A program made the translations under genes and the position numbers. Shown here one piece after another: positions 55,213-63,891 of a stretch of 64,000 nucleotides of DNA. Origin of the DNA: Oscillatoria sp. CS-180 (GTDB lineage Bacteria; Cyanobacteriota; Cyanobacteriia; Phormidesmidales; Phormidesmidaceae); NCBI RefSeq assembly GCF_028330965.1, contig NZ_JAQMUB010000080.1, forward strand, positions 25,382 through 89,381. The letters are read 5' to 3'. Position 1 is the stretch's first letter; each line of letters begins with the position of its first letter. Below the pieces are notes generated by a model. The model made no database searches. It saw only the letters and a list, made by a program, of their open reading frames with translations, and was not told where the DNA came from.

Positions 55213-56352
55213 CTAAAAGACCTCCGCTGGATCAGCAGTAACGGCTCGTCGCACTGAAATGAGACCCGATAGTCCGCACATCACAATGGTCAATAGGAAA
55301 ACCAACACCAGTCGATTGGGCGTCATGACCATGGGTAGAGCTGTGGCTCTGAAGGTCAGCCGATAAAGACCGATGGCAACTAGGAGACCAGGAACATATC
55401 CTGCCAGGGCTAAGATAACGGCTTCTTGTAGAACGACCCCAAACAGATAGCGTCCGCTGTAGCCCATTGCTTTGAGAGTGGCGTATTCCTTCAAATGATC
55501 CCGAATATCGGTGTAGAGGATTTGATAGACGATGACCGTCCCCACGATAAAAGAAACGAGCACGCCCAATGAGAAGATAAAGCCGATCGCCGTATTCACT
55601 AGCCAATACTGCAAATCGTTCTGAACGATCTCATGCTTCATCTTGACCTCTACATCCGCCGGTAAAGTCTGTCGCATCGTGGCTGCCACCGCTTCAGGAT
55701 CGGCTTCTGGCGATAATTGAATTAGCCCCAAGTTGATCTGACTGAAGGGACGAGGTGAAAAGAATCGGACAAAATTCTGGTCACTCATAATTAAGGTGCC
55801 GTCAGAGGCAAAGCCTCCACCCAGCGTATATTGGCCGCCGATGGTGATGCGACGGCGATCTGCTTCCGTTTCTAATCCGATTGTTTGGGGACCAAATTCG
55901 GCGCGGGAGAGGCGATCAATGAAAACGGTGTCAGGCTGCTTCAAAATGGTTCTGGCTTTTGCCGTTTGTAGTTCCGGCATGACAAAAACAGGGTCCTGAG
56001 GATTGATCCCGAATACGAACATAGCGCGGCTAATGCGGGTTTCAGGGTTGCGCCACAGGAGATATTCCATGTAAAGCGGCATGACACGTTCCACCCCTTC
56101 AATACCCGCCACCTGATATAGGCGCGTCCGAGGAAAAGCTTTCGTGGTGCTGATTTCCAAAGACTGGGGCGATGTTAGAAAGATATCGGCATCAATGCGC
56201 TCATAAAAGTTAACCGCTGTTTGGAGTAAAGCTCCCTGAAAGCCCAAATTCATAAAAATGAGTAAGACTGCAAAAGCCACTCCTGCGATCGCTACCACCA
56301 GACGAGTGCGCTCATGCAATAGGTTCAATAACGCGAGTGGCGTACGTTTCAT
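55213..56352 (-). CDS. devC: DevC-like ABC exporter permease (first copy)
   Basis: The 379-residue protein has the same layout as the next gene: RTPLALLNLLHERTRLVVAI, a periplasmic domain (to about 255), then helices with YATLKAMGYSGRYLFGVVLQ and the end RRAVTADPAEVF. It starts directly after the adaptor's stop codon. Clear sequence differences from the second copy in the periplasmic domain suggest the duplicates have diverged in role rather than being a recent duplication. Confidence 0.93.
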   Translation of the reverse strand: MKRTPLALLNLLHERTRLVVAIAGVAFAVLLIFMNLGFQGALLQTAVNFYERIDADIFLTSPQSLEISTTKAFPRTRLYQVAGIEGVERVMPLYMEYLLWRNPETRISRAMFVFGINPQDPVFVMPELQTAKARTILKQPDTVFIDRLSRAEFGPQTIGLETEADRRRITIGGQYTLGGGFASDGTLIMSDQNFVRFFSPRPFSQINLGLIQLSPEADPEAVAATMRQTLPADVEVKMKHEIVQNDLQYWLVNTAIGFIFSLGVLVSFIVGTVIVYQILYTDIRDHLKEYATLKAMGYSGRYLFGVVLQEAVILALAGYVPGLLVAIGLYRLTFRATALPMVMTPNRLVLVFLLTIVMCGLSGLISVRRAVTADPAEVF

Positions 56353-57525
56353 TCAAGACTCCACGTCAATGGCCACATCAACCTGCAAATTTGTGAGTCC
56401 AGCAATTACCTCACTCTGATCGACACGAACACGAACCTCCACCACGCGAGCGTCAGCGTTTGCAGCTGGATCATCGTCAAGCACGTCATTTTTGAAAATT
56501 TGCAAGCCGATTTGCTCCACAGTGCCCGTCAAGGTTTGGTCAAAAGCACCATTGCGACTGGTGATGGTTGCTCGCTGTCCTATCTCTACGAGCGTGACAT
56601 CGGTTTCATAGACTTCGGCAACGACATACATCTGCTCAGTATTACCCAGGGCCAGAATGGGATCGCTCGTGGTCACAGCCTCACCCGGTTCGGCGTAGAT
56701 CTGAAGAATCTGTCCGTCTCTAGGAGCGCGAATGATCGCTTGATCAAGTCGAGCTTCTGCTAGCGCTAAGTTCTGGGTCGCCGAATCAACAGTGACTTGA
56801 GCTTGTGCCAGCTGCAAATCAGCAACTTCGGCGTCTACCTGGGCCTCTGCATTAGCCATATTGCTGATACGAGCTGCTTCTAATTCTTGCTTGCGGGCTT
56901 GAGCACTTGAAATCTGTTCTCGCAATCGCTGTACCGTCGCTCGTTGACGGTCCACCTCTTGTAAGGCGATCGCCCCGTCGGCATAAAGCTGTTCAAACCG
57001 AGCCAAATCTGCCGCCGCAATTCTCAAATCTGCCTGCAAACTATCGATAGTATTTTGCTGAGCCTGAATGGCAGCCGTTTGAGGTTGATCCACCTGAGCT
57101 ATTTTTGTCTCAGCTTCCTGAATGGAGGCCTCCCCTGCTTGAGTTTGGGCCACTAGTAAATCTTGCGCCTCTGCCAGTTGACTCGCGGCATAGTCTCGTT
57201 CTGCTTGACGAACGTCATAGATATCCAAATAAGCCAAAATCTGGTCAGCTTGAACTTGATCGCCTTCCTCGACGTCTAACTGACTCAAACGACCATTCTC
57301 AGAAGGGACAACATCGACCACACGCCCAGCAGGTTCGACCCGACCGAGTGCTGCCACCTGCACTCTCTGAGGAGGGGCTACTGGCGTTTCAGTCACGTCA
57401 TTTTGTCGGGCTTGAATGAGCGATCGCACCCCCCAAAAGGTAAACCCCCCCGCTAAAACCAAACCGACAGCCAATAGCCAAAACGCTTTGTCTGATAACG
57501 AGAAACGAGGTCGTTTGATTGCCAT
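56353..57525 (-). CDS. devB: HlyD/DevB-like membrane fusion protein
   Basis: The 390-residue adaptor has one membrane helix (FWLLAVGLVLAGGFTFWG, about 15-33), a lipoyl/barrel entry with RVEPAGRVVDV, and a long coiled-coil hairpin (about 105-250, rich in Ala and Gln). A second barrel half follows (IIRAPRDGQILQIYAEPGE, then QRATITSRNG). It bridges the inner-membrane permeases to an outer-membrane channel. I chose ATG 57525 (MAIKRPRFSL); the frame runs 19 codons further without support. It is the first gene of the devB-C-C-A operon. Confidence 0.93.
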   Translation of the reverse strand: MAIKRPRFSLSDKAFWLLAVGLVLAGGFTFWGVRSLIQARQNDVTETPVAPPQRVQVAALGRVEPAGRVVDVVPSENGRLSQLDVEEGDQVQADQILAYLDIYDVRQAERDYAASQLAEAQDLLVAQTQAGEASIQEAETKIAQVDQPQTAAIQAQQNTIDSLQADLRIAAADLARFEQLYADGAIALQEVDRQRATVQRLREQISSAQARKQELEAARISNMANAEAQVDAEVADLQLAQAQVTVDSATQNLALAEARLDQAIIRAPRDGQILQIYAEPGEAVTTSDPILALGNTEQMYVVAEVYETDVTLVEIGQRATITSRNGAFDQTLTGTVEQIGLQIFKNDVLDDDPAANADARVVEVRVRVDQSEVIAGLTNLQVDVAIDVES

Positions 57526-57587
57526 AGGGTCTGCCTTCGAAAACGGGGTAGAGATGTTTAGCCATCTGACGATGTGTGTCAAGCAGT

Positions 57588-57629
57588 GCCTGGGTGTCGT
57601 AATAGCCAGATGGCTTGCCGTCCTGTTCT
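57588..57629 (-). repeat. Dispersed intergenic repeat, copy C (inverted)
   Basis: On the minus strand it reads AGAACAGGACGGCAAGCCAT followed by CTGGCTATTACGACACC, matching copies A (23405) and B (38496). It lies upstream of the dev operon. Confidence 0.5.
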
Positions 57630-57818
57630 AGCGGAACCAGCGACGACTCTATTGATATTTTAGTCTCACATCTTATGTCAAGAAACTAAACCGTGTAGTT
57701 TTAATTTGTTGGCTGTGGACTAGATAAATGGACTAGAACGGTTGAGACTATTCGACCTTATTCTTGTCAGGAACAGGCCGCATTATTGAATCCGCTCTGG
57801 CCTTTGAAGATTTAAACA

Positions 57819-57842
57819 GAGGACGCCAAATTTAACGTCCTC
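57819..57842 (-). terminator. Terminator hairpin downstream of holB
   Basis: GAGGACG (57819-57825) pairs with CGTCCTC (57836-57842) around a 10-base loop. Reading leftward it follows the holB stop by about 100 bases and is followed by TGTTTAAA, a weak U-tract. Confidence 0.5.
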
Positions 57843-57943
57843 CAAAATTAGAACATGAAGGGGCCTGCGTAAATCTCAAAGAACTCTATGGTCTTGTATC
57901 TGCGGCTGTTGGTTAATGATTCGAGAAACTCATCAGTATTTCC

Positions 57944-58927
57944 TCACTCTTCCAAAAAACTCATCAGTGTAACTTCCCACACCAAACGAGGTTGCACAAA
58001 GCGCCTCAAGTGTAGGCGGGCTTTTTCTAAGGCTGCAAGAATAACGGGCGATCGCTGAGTTTGCCAAGCGTGGTGCTGAAGATACTCAACCAACCAAAGT
58101 TGAGATTCAGTATCGATTTCTTTACTGATGCGACGGGCAAGGTTCAGTGCTTGGATGAGACTTGATGGAGGCGTTTTGAGTGAGGACAGTAATTCTGCTG
58201 GGAGCGTCTGAAGCTGTTCCCAAGCTGCGATCGCCTGGCCTGGACTGCCCTGAGCCATTTCCAGAACGCTCTGCTGATGCAAAATAGCTGAATGCCCTGC
58301 TTGAGTCAGAATTGTTGCCAATGTTTTAGACGGCAAACGACGAAACGGAATCGTTTGACAGCGAGACACAATGGTTGGCAACAGATTAGCGCTGTCGGTC
58401 GCCAATAAGATAAGGGTGGCCTTTCCCGGCTCCTCTAAAGTCTTTAAAAGTCCATTTGCAGGCGCTTCAGCCATCGTCTCGGCTCCCTCAACGACAACCA
58501 CAGCACGGGAAGACTCCAATGTGGGTCGAGCTAGAAATCGAGTAATGTCTCGAATCTGTTCCAGTCTAATTTGCGGAGGACTGCGGCGTTTGAGGTCAAG
58601 AGTTACAGCTTCGGCTGCTGTAATGGGCTTACCTTTGTGAAGGTAGGTCGGCTCTACCCACATCAAATCTGGGTGATTCCGGTCCTGAATTCGCCGTCTT
58701 AAAACTTGGGGATCGGCATTGTGACCGTGGAGGCGTTTGCCATCAGTCTCCATCCAGCTAGGGTGCAGCAAACACTCTGCAAATCGAATAGCTGCCAAGC
58801 GTCGTCCAGTACCCGCAGGTCCAGCAAAAAGATAGGCTGGGGCAATGCGCTGCTTGGCGATCGCCTGACACAGCAAGTCAACTGCCGTTTCTTGCCCTAA
58901 TAAATCTGAAAATGTTTCCCGTACCAT
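57944..58927 (-). CDS. holB: DNA polymerase III delta-prime subunit (clamp-loader)
   Basis: The 327-residue AAA+ protein has YLFAGPAGTGRRLAAIRFAE (P-loop position, Arg for the usual Lys), then VVVVEGAETMAEAPANGLLKTLEEP, and the SRC motif SRCQTIPFRRLP. Delta-prime is the stator of the sliding-clamp loader and does not need ATP hydrolysis, which fits the altered P-loop. The usual zinc-binding cysteines are not evident. Its start overlaps the end of tmk by 31 bases, so the two are co-transcribed; this pairing is common in bacteria. Confidence 0.94.
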   Translation of the reverse strand: MVRETFSDLLGQETAVDLLCQAIAKQRIAPAYLFAGPAGTGRRLAAIRFAECLLHPSWMETDGKRLHGHNADPQVLRRRIQDRNHPDLMWVEPTYLHKGKPITAAEAVTLDLKRRSPPQIRLEQIRDITRFLARPTLESSRAVVVVEGAETMAEAPANGLLKTLEEPGKATLILLATDSANLLPTIVSRCQTIPFRRLPSKTLATILTQAGHSAILHQQSVLEMAQGSPGQAIAAWEQLQTLPAELLSSLKTPPSSLIQALNLARRISKEIDTESQLWLVEYLQHHAWQTQRSPVILAALEKARLHLRRFVQPRLVWEVTLMSFLEE

Positions 58928-59583
58928 ATCTTAAGGTGCTGTTCCATGACGGTTTGGACTTGCAACGCGACACCTTCCTCGGATTGAGCTGCGTCAATCG
59001 AGATGATGCGTCCAGGATATTGTTCAGCTAGTGTTTCAAACCCCTGTTGCACCTGCCGATGAAAGTCCATGCTGGCCTGTTCCATGCGGTCAAGCTGACC
59101 CCGAGAGCGACTGCGAGCCAATCCTTGTGCTGCGTCTAGCTGTAACCAGAAGGTAAGGTTTCCTGTGATGCCCTGCGTTGCAATGTGATTGAGATTCTCG
59201 ATCAGCGAAAGACTTAATCCCCGTCCAAATCCTTGATAGGCAACGGTTGAGTCAATAAAGCGATCGCATAAAACCCAGCTGCCGGCTTTCAAGGCTGGTA
59301 GGATAAGCTCCTCAATATGTTGCGATCGATCAGCGGCATACAGCATTAGCTCAGCTCGTGCCCCTAACGCTAGATTGTCTTGATGGTTTAACAGCAAATT
59401 TCTCAGGGATTTGCCTAACTCTGTGCCGCCAGGTTCTCGCGTCACAATGATTTCGGGCACTGCTCCGCAGGATTGTAACGTCTGAAAAGTTGGATGCTGA
59501 GTGAGCCAACGTTCAAGTCGCAGCAGCTGTGTGCTTTTTCCACTTCCCTCGACTCCTTCGAAAACGATTAGCTTACCCTGCAT
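58897..59583 (-). CDS. tmk: Thymidylate kinase
   Basis: The 228-residue enzyme phosphorylates dTMP to dTDP. It has the P-loop FEGVEGSGKSTQLLRL, the TREPGGTELGKSLR motif, and CDRFIDSTVAYQGFGRG. Length is normal (slightly long at the C-terminus). I chose ATG 59583 (MQGKLIVFEG); the frame opens three codons earlier with TTG. Its 3' end overlaps holB. Confidence 0.97.
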   Translation of the reverse strand: MQGKLIVFEGVEGSGKSTQLLRLERWLTQHPTFQTLQSCGAVPEIIVTREPGGTELGKSLRNLLLNHQDNLALGARAELMLYAADRSQHIEELILPALKAGSWVLCDRFIDSTVAYQGFGRGLSLSLIENLNHIATQGITGNLTFWLQLDAAQGLARSRSRGQLDRMEQASMDFHRQVQQGFETLAEQYPGRIISIDAAQSEEGVALQVQTVMEQHLKIWYGKHFQIY

Positions 59584-60158
59584 ATTAGTCAATACGGCAC
59601 AACATTTACCATAAGCAATCTCAAAGACGCTTAGAAATGCCCATCAGTATTGCATACAAATTTAATGATTGGAGATACATTAACCGCTAAGGGTTGGTTT
59701 ATTTTGGAGAAATATCATTTTCTTTGGAAGGAGCGCGATCGCAGTTCTACAGTCCAATTTCAAACGAGTTTTCCTGAACAGAGACTTTCCCAGACGAAGT
59801 ATGTATCACTCCATGGCATCCGTTTCCCTCGTTTTGATAGGATCACGTATTGATTAGTGGCCTGAGACTTTTCATGTGGAGTTGAGGGAACTTCAAATGT
59901 TTGACATAGCTCTTATACAGAAAGCTTGTCTACATTCAAATTAGGGTTAAAGTGACGCCGAATACTCAGAAGCGTAGTAAGTACTGCATCTTTTTTATCG
60001 GCATTGCTATAGATTAAATATTGCATGAAGTTTTCATCAGCGGAATTGTCAACCATTCCACGAAGATGTATGTCTCTTATCGAGGCATCGCATAGACAAA
60101 GGCTAGATTATTGAGTTGATTTTCGTTCTCCCGTTCACTGTTCTCATCCCAAAACTCT
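59584..60158. other. Intergenic stretch, nothing supported
   Basis: The + frame at 59650-59853 has no recognisable features and lacks a clear ribosome site. No hairpin or RNA gene is supported. Confidence 0.4.
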
Positions 60159-60479
60159 ATGGCACGGTACACCACATTGTTCAAGGCAGTGAGTTCCCTG
60201 ACTCATATCCGTCAGAAAATTGCTGACACATTAACGTCCTGCGATTTGAACCTCGTATACGAAAACGAGGATTACCTAGTGGCTAAAGAAAAACCGGGCG
60301 GTGTCAAACTAGCGCAGTTGGCAACTGTTGAGGTGCTTATTAACCCCCCAACAGTCTCTGATCCGTCTGTTCGTGTCGATCTCATCGTGCAGAATCAAGA
60401 ACTGCCGCTCAAGAAGGATAATCACTGCTATCGACTTTTCGAAGTGGTCCACCAGGCGATGTCTAACGCTCCTTTGTAA
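60159..60479 (+). CDS. Conserved cyanobacterial small protein, unknown function
   Basis: The 106-residue protein starts MARYTTLFKAVSSLTHIRQK and has CDLNLVYENEDYLVAKEKPG and VEVLINPPTVSDPSVRVDLIV. It ends with HCYRLFEVVHQAM. I recall this pattern from other cyanobacteria as a short alpha/beta protein without assigned role. No signal or membrane segment is seen. It is a single gene with intergenic DNA on both sides. Confidence 0.75.
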   Translation: MARYTTLFKAVSSLTHIRQKIADTLTSCDLNLVYENEDYLVAKEKPGGVKLAQLATVEVLINPPTVSDPSVRVDLIVQNQELPLKKDNHCYRLFEVVHQAMSNAPL

Positions 60480-60680
60480 CCTCTGCAATTGTTCCAAGAA
60501 GGAAGCGGCTGCACTAAACCGAGTGCTGTAAATCGCGGTTGAAGAGCGAGATCTGCCGTTCCGTATGGGTTGGTGATGCGTGAACTCATTCTATAAGGAT
60601 GCAGCAATCTATTCGTCTGATTGGTAAACCGTTTCGTTGAACTTCGGACATGTCGAGGCGTCCAAGCTCGGGTTGACTTA

Positions 60681-61127
60681 CTATTCAGAAGCGTTATCTT
60701 CCGCTCCATCTTCCAACTCATCAACCATGTTGGGACTGATTAGAGTGATGTCAAATTCATCTGGAGGAGTCGTAGACGTTGGATCGCGCCGCAACTGGTA
60801 ATAAATAGCTCTAGCTTGAGGTCCGAACACAATCTCATCTTCATTTTTGAGATCATGAGCTGGTACTTTGCGCCCGTTGATTAACATGCCGTTGGCGCTA
60901 GGCTTTCCTTTCAGATTGCCGTCAACGATTCGATAGTAGAAAGTATTGTCGTCTTTGGGTAACTGCACTAGAGTGGCATGATGCCGAGAGACAAACTGTG
61001 ATGATAGGCGAATATCACATTTTGGATCGCGGCCAATCGAGTATACAGAGCCGTCTAGACTGATCTCGCGTCGCCCTTTGCTGTCTTCAACAATCAAGAT
61101 GCTGCTTAGCTGAGATTCTGGAGACAT
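60681..61127 (-). CDS. FHA domain protein
   Basis: The 148-residue protein has a forkhead-associated domain (about 10-110) with GSVYSIGRDPKCDIRL, SSQFVSRHHATLVQL (the SxxH phosphothreonine site) and ANGMLINGRKVPAHDL (the N-G pair). It should bind a phosphothreonine peptide, linking it to Ser/Thr kinases that are not in this window. The tail is acidic. I chose ATG 61127 (MSPESQLSS); the frame extends 14 codons further. Confidence 0.93.
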   Translation of the reverse strand: MSPESQLSSILIVEDSKGRREISLDGSVYSIGRDPKCDIRLSSQFVSRHHATLVQLPKDDNTFYYRIVDGNLKGKPSANGMLINGRKVPAHDLKNEDEIVFGPQARAIYYQLRRDPTSTTPPDEFDITLISPNMVDELEDGAEDNASE

Positions 61128-61813
61128 GCTCGAGCCTTTTCCTATCATGTGTGACAATCGTCGGTGCAACAGATTCCTGCTGGCTTTTTAACCAGTTTTG
61201 TAACTCTACCATCACATCTGAGTATCGGCTTAGGTGCTGATACAAAATTAGGTATCCGCTTTGAAGATACCCATAAAAGCCATCAATCTCCATTGGGAAA
61301 ACTCGTAAACTTTAGGGTGTTTGCCATTGCTGTCAACTGACCTGAGTATGGGTAAGCCGCGCAGCCGGTATCTCTATTCCATTAATTGGGCGGATGAGCA
61401 GAGCAACACCTGGATAGATGCAGACAGAATGGATATTCAAGAGCCTCTGAGATGTCCTGTGATCGATTGCCTGGAAGTCGATCCCGGCGAGGGCTTCCTT
61501 CTGAATCGAAGTTAGCCAAAAGTAGGTTGGTGCCTTGTCAACGAATCGGCAGAGGAGCACTCCTGTTCCAAAACGGCAAGAGTCAAGTGAAGACCGTGTC
61601 AATTTCTATATCCAACCTGTCGATGTTAAATCCGTAACATTGTTGTAAATTTGTTAGCGTTCTGCTGTTTGGGTGTCTCGAATTCAAGTTTTTCCATAGA
61701 GCTTAAAAAGGGCGATCGCTTGATTCAACTGTGTCAACTCGGATATTGCTAAATAAGCTTGCGAGTTACCCTCCATTTTTCTAATTGTCCTCTTCTTCTG
61801 ACCCTCTCTACGA
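61128..61813. other. Intergenic stretch with weak small ORFs
   Basis: Frames at 61321-61515 (+) and 61333-61602 (-) overlap each other and match nothing I know. A 30-codon minus-strand ORF (61776 to 61684, MEGNSQAYLAISELTQ at its start) has GAGGA upstream and a protein-like composition, and could be a small gene. Nothing else is supported. Confidence 0.35.
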
Positions 61814-62614
61814 ATGCCTGTTCTTTTTGCCGACACCGATACGGTCAATGTCCGCGCCTATTTCTTGGGTCAAAAAATAGAGCTAAGCTCTTTTGCGCAG
61901 TCCCCCCCACTTGCTGTTGAACCTCTCATCATTCAAAGAAAACAAGACAACTGTGTCGTCTTGTTTGATTACGGCGTTGCTGTGCTATTCGGCCCTTCAG
62001 CGATCGAAGAACCGTCATTTCTAAACGACATTCACGAATTTGTTGTCGAGCCTTTTTCTAAACCTGAAACAGAAGATGTCGTGCTTCAAATCGCTCCGGT
62101 AAACGAAGGCAAAGTTGAAGACGGTGTTGTTTTGCTCTCTCAATTCGATATTCCAATCTTGCAGCTTGTTGCTGATGTTCTCGCGAAAAGTGTTGTTTTA
62201 GCTAAGTATGAGGCGGAGTCAGCCCAAGTATTTGATCGGATTGAACCTTTTGCAGAAGGATTGCAACAGCCAAGATCGAACAATAAGGGGGCAGACGTAC
62301 TGCTGAAGCAAATTGGTAACTCCCTGCTAATTCAGCACAAAATCGTTGGGCGTGTTGAAATTGTCGATAAACCTGAATTGTTGTGGGAGTATCCAGAACT
62401 GGGTCGCTTCTATGCTCGCATCGAAGATGAGTATGAGATCCAAGAACGTCACCTTGCTTTGGAACGCAAGTTGGAATTGGTCTCACGCACGGCACAAACT
62501 GCCCTCGACATTCAACAGCAGAAAACGGGGCTACGTCTGGAATGGTATGTCGTGATCTTAATTGTGATTGAAGTGTTCCTATCGCTATATGAATTGATAA
62601 TGGTGGACAAATAA
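61814..62614 (+). CDS. RMD1/YagE family (DUF155) membrane protein
   Basis: The 266-residue protein has the RMD1 pattern: FLGQKIELSSF, then CVVLFDYGVAVLFG, IPILQLVADVLAKSVVL, then LLWEYPELGRFYARIEDEYE and ERKLELVSRTAQTALDI. A C-terminal membrane helix (WYVVILIVIEVFLSLYELI) anchors it. The family spans bacteria to mitochondria, where RMD proteins affect microtubules or mitochondrial translation. The bacterial role is unknown to me. It precedes the thioredoxin-TPR gene by 18 bases, so the two probably form an operon. Confidence 0.93.
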   Translation: MPVLFADTDTVNVRAYFLGQKIELSSFAQSPPLAVEPLIIQRKQDNCVVLFDYGVAVLFGPSAIEEPSFLNDIHEFVVEPFSKPETEDVVLQIAPVNEGKVEDGVVLLSQFDIPILQLVADVLAKSVVLAKYEAESAQVFDRIEPFAEGLQQPRSNNKGADVLLKQIGNSLLIQHKIVGRVEIVDKPELLWEYPELGRFYARIEDEYEIQERHLALERKLELVSRTAQTALDIQQQKTGLRLEWYVVILIVIEVFLSLYELIMVDK

Positions 62615-62632
62615 TCACTGGGAGAGTGAGGA

Positions 62633-63454
62633 ATGGGAGCAGTTGTTGAGGTGACCAGCCCAACGTTTGAAGAAGCCGTTTTGGAGCAGTCTTTTCAGAA
62701 GCCTGTTGTCATCGATTTCTTTGCCCAATGGTGTGGTCCTTGCCAGTTGTTAAAACCTTTGCTAGAAAAGCTGACCCAAGACTATGATTTCGTCTTAGCA
62801 AAGGTTGATATTGACGAAAGTCCAGAGCTTGCCCGTATTTATCAAGTTGAAGGAGTGCCTGATGTTAAGGTGGCGCTGCAGGGACAGGTGTACAACGGAT
62901 TCGTCGGAATGCTCCCTGAGCCCCAGCTGCGAGAGTTTCTAGAGCAGCTGGATCTGAAGTCCACTTTTGATGAAGCTATGGAATCGCTGGCTGCTGTGAA
63001 AGCAACTGGAAATAAGCAGCAGCTGAGTGAGACCTACACAGCCTTGTTGTCGACTTATTCTGATCGACCGGAACTGGTGTTGGAAGCAGCTCAGTTTTTT
63101 CTGACTCAAGGAAACCTTTCTGAGGCAGAAACTCTACTCGATAACGTTGATCCACTACAGCGACCTTATGGAGATCAAGCTGTGGCAATGCGATCGCTCA
63201 TCGAATTCCATCAAATTGCGGCTGAACTCACTCCGGCGACTGAAGCGGATCAGCTCTACTGGGCCGGGGCTAAAGCGGCTATTTCGGACGATTACGAAAC
63301 GGCTATGGAACAGTTTTTGACGCTGGTTGAGCGCGATCGCAAATACCGTGAAGATGCAGGCCGAAAAGCTTTGCTGACTCTGTTTGGCGTGTTGGGAAAT
63401 GACCATCCTCTAACGCAGACCTATCGAAAACGGTTGATGCAGACACTTTATTAA
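62633..63454 (+). CDS. Thioredoxin domain - TPR-like chaperone (CnoX/YbbN type)
   Basis: The 273-residue protein has a thioredoxin domain (about 1-110) with active site W33-CGPC, then helical repeats to the end. E. coli CnoX (YbbN) has the same architecture but lacks the full CxxC; here both cysteines are present, so disulfide exchange is possible. CnoX-type proteins hold oxidised clients for GroEL and DnaK. GGGAGAGTGAGG precedes ATG 62633. A strong hairpin terminator lies about 130 bases after the stop. Confidence 0.93.
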   Translation: MGAVVEVTSPTFEEAVLEQSFQKPVVIDFFAQWCGPCQLLKPLLEKLTQDYDFVLAKVDIDESPELARIYQVEGVPDVKVALQGQVYNGFVGMLPEPQLREFLEQLDLKSTFDEAMESLAAVKATGNKQQLSETYTALLSTYSDRPELVLEAAQFFLTQGNLSEAETLLDNVDPLQRPYGDQAVAMRSLIEFHQIAAELTPATEADQLYWAGAKAAISDDYETAMEQFLTLVERDRKYREDAGRKALLTLFGVLGNDHPLTQTYRKRLMQTLY

Positions 63455-63586
63455 ACAGAGTCTATGAAGCTTTATTTGGACGTTACCACTGAGGATATCA
63501 ACTATTCCAAGCGGGTTGGATGCATCAAAGCTGTTGAGTTGAGGTCTAGAAACCTACTCCACGGGAGATTGCGATCGCCCTTCTAA

Positions 63587-63640
63587 CGCCCCCGTGACCA
63601 TTTAATCTGGTGCGCACTAGGTTAAATGGTCACGGGGGCG
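63587..63640. terminator. Strong bidirectional hairpin
   Basis: CGCCCCCGTGACCATTTAA (63587-63605) is exactly complementary to 63622-63640, a 19-bp perfect stem with a 16-base loop. GTTTT follows shortly after. It lies between the thioredoxin-TPR gene and the convergent NACHT remnant. Confidence 0.75.
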
Positions 63641-63672
63641 AGTTTTGCTCATATTAGCCCTATTGCCCTACC

Positions 63673-63891
63673 TCAAATACCTGACTGGGCAAAATGCTCG
63701 CGCAGCAGGTCATGGAAGAACCGAAACTCGCCTCCGGTTTGTCGGGTCAAGCGTAACTCAGATGTGTATTTAAGAAAGGCGGCGTAGTCCCGCGGGATCG
63801 CCCCACTGCGCCACAGTACTAACCGCAGGGCCAAATGTTGCATAAGGGCAAAACCGCCACTGTAATAAAACGGAGTGAGTAGGGTGGGCAT
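63673..63891 (-). pseudogene. C-terminal remnant of a NACHT-type (STAND) protein gene
   Basis: The frame reads GGFALMQHLALRLVLWRSG, then IPRDYAAFLKYTSELRL and GGEFRFFHDLLREHFAQ. This is the last segment of large cyanobacterial NACHT-type proteins as I remember them. Only about 60 residues remain. The nucleotide-binding domain and everything N-terminal is missing, and the region beyond 63870 is short repeat DNA, so the gene was cut by a rearrangement. The apparent ATG at 63891 lies inside repeat sequence. Confidence 0.7.

Larger units (their letters stand above)
57526..57943. other. Intergenic stretch with a dispersed repeat and a terminator hairpin
   Basis: It holds the upstream region of the dev operon, repeat copy C (57588-57629) and the likely holB terminator (57819-57842). 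No gene is seen. Confidence 0.6.

Noticed and set aside
57949..58927. Altered P-loop in holB as a sign of a pseudogene
   Set aside because: Delta-prime subunits commonly have non-functional P-loops; the SRC motif and length are normal.
59650..59853. 67-codon + strand ORF upstream of tmk
   Set aside because: It has no ribosome site or family resemblance, and similar frames occur by chance at this length.
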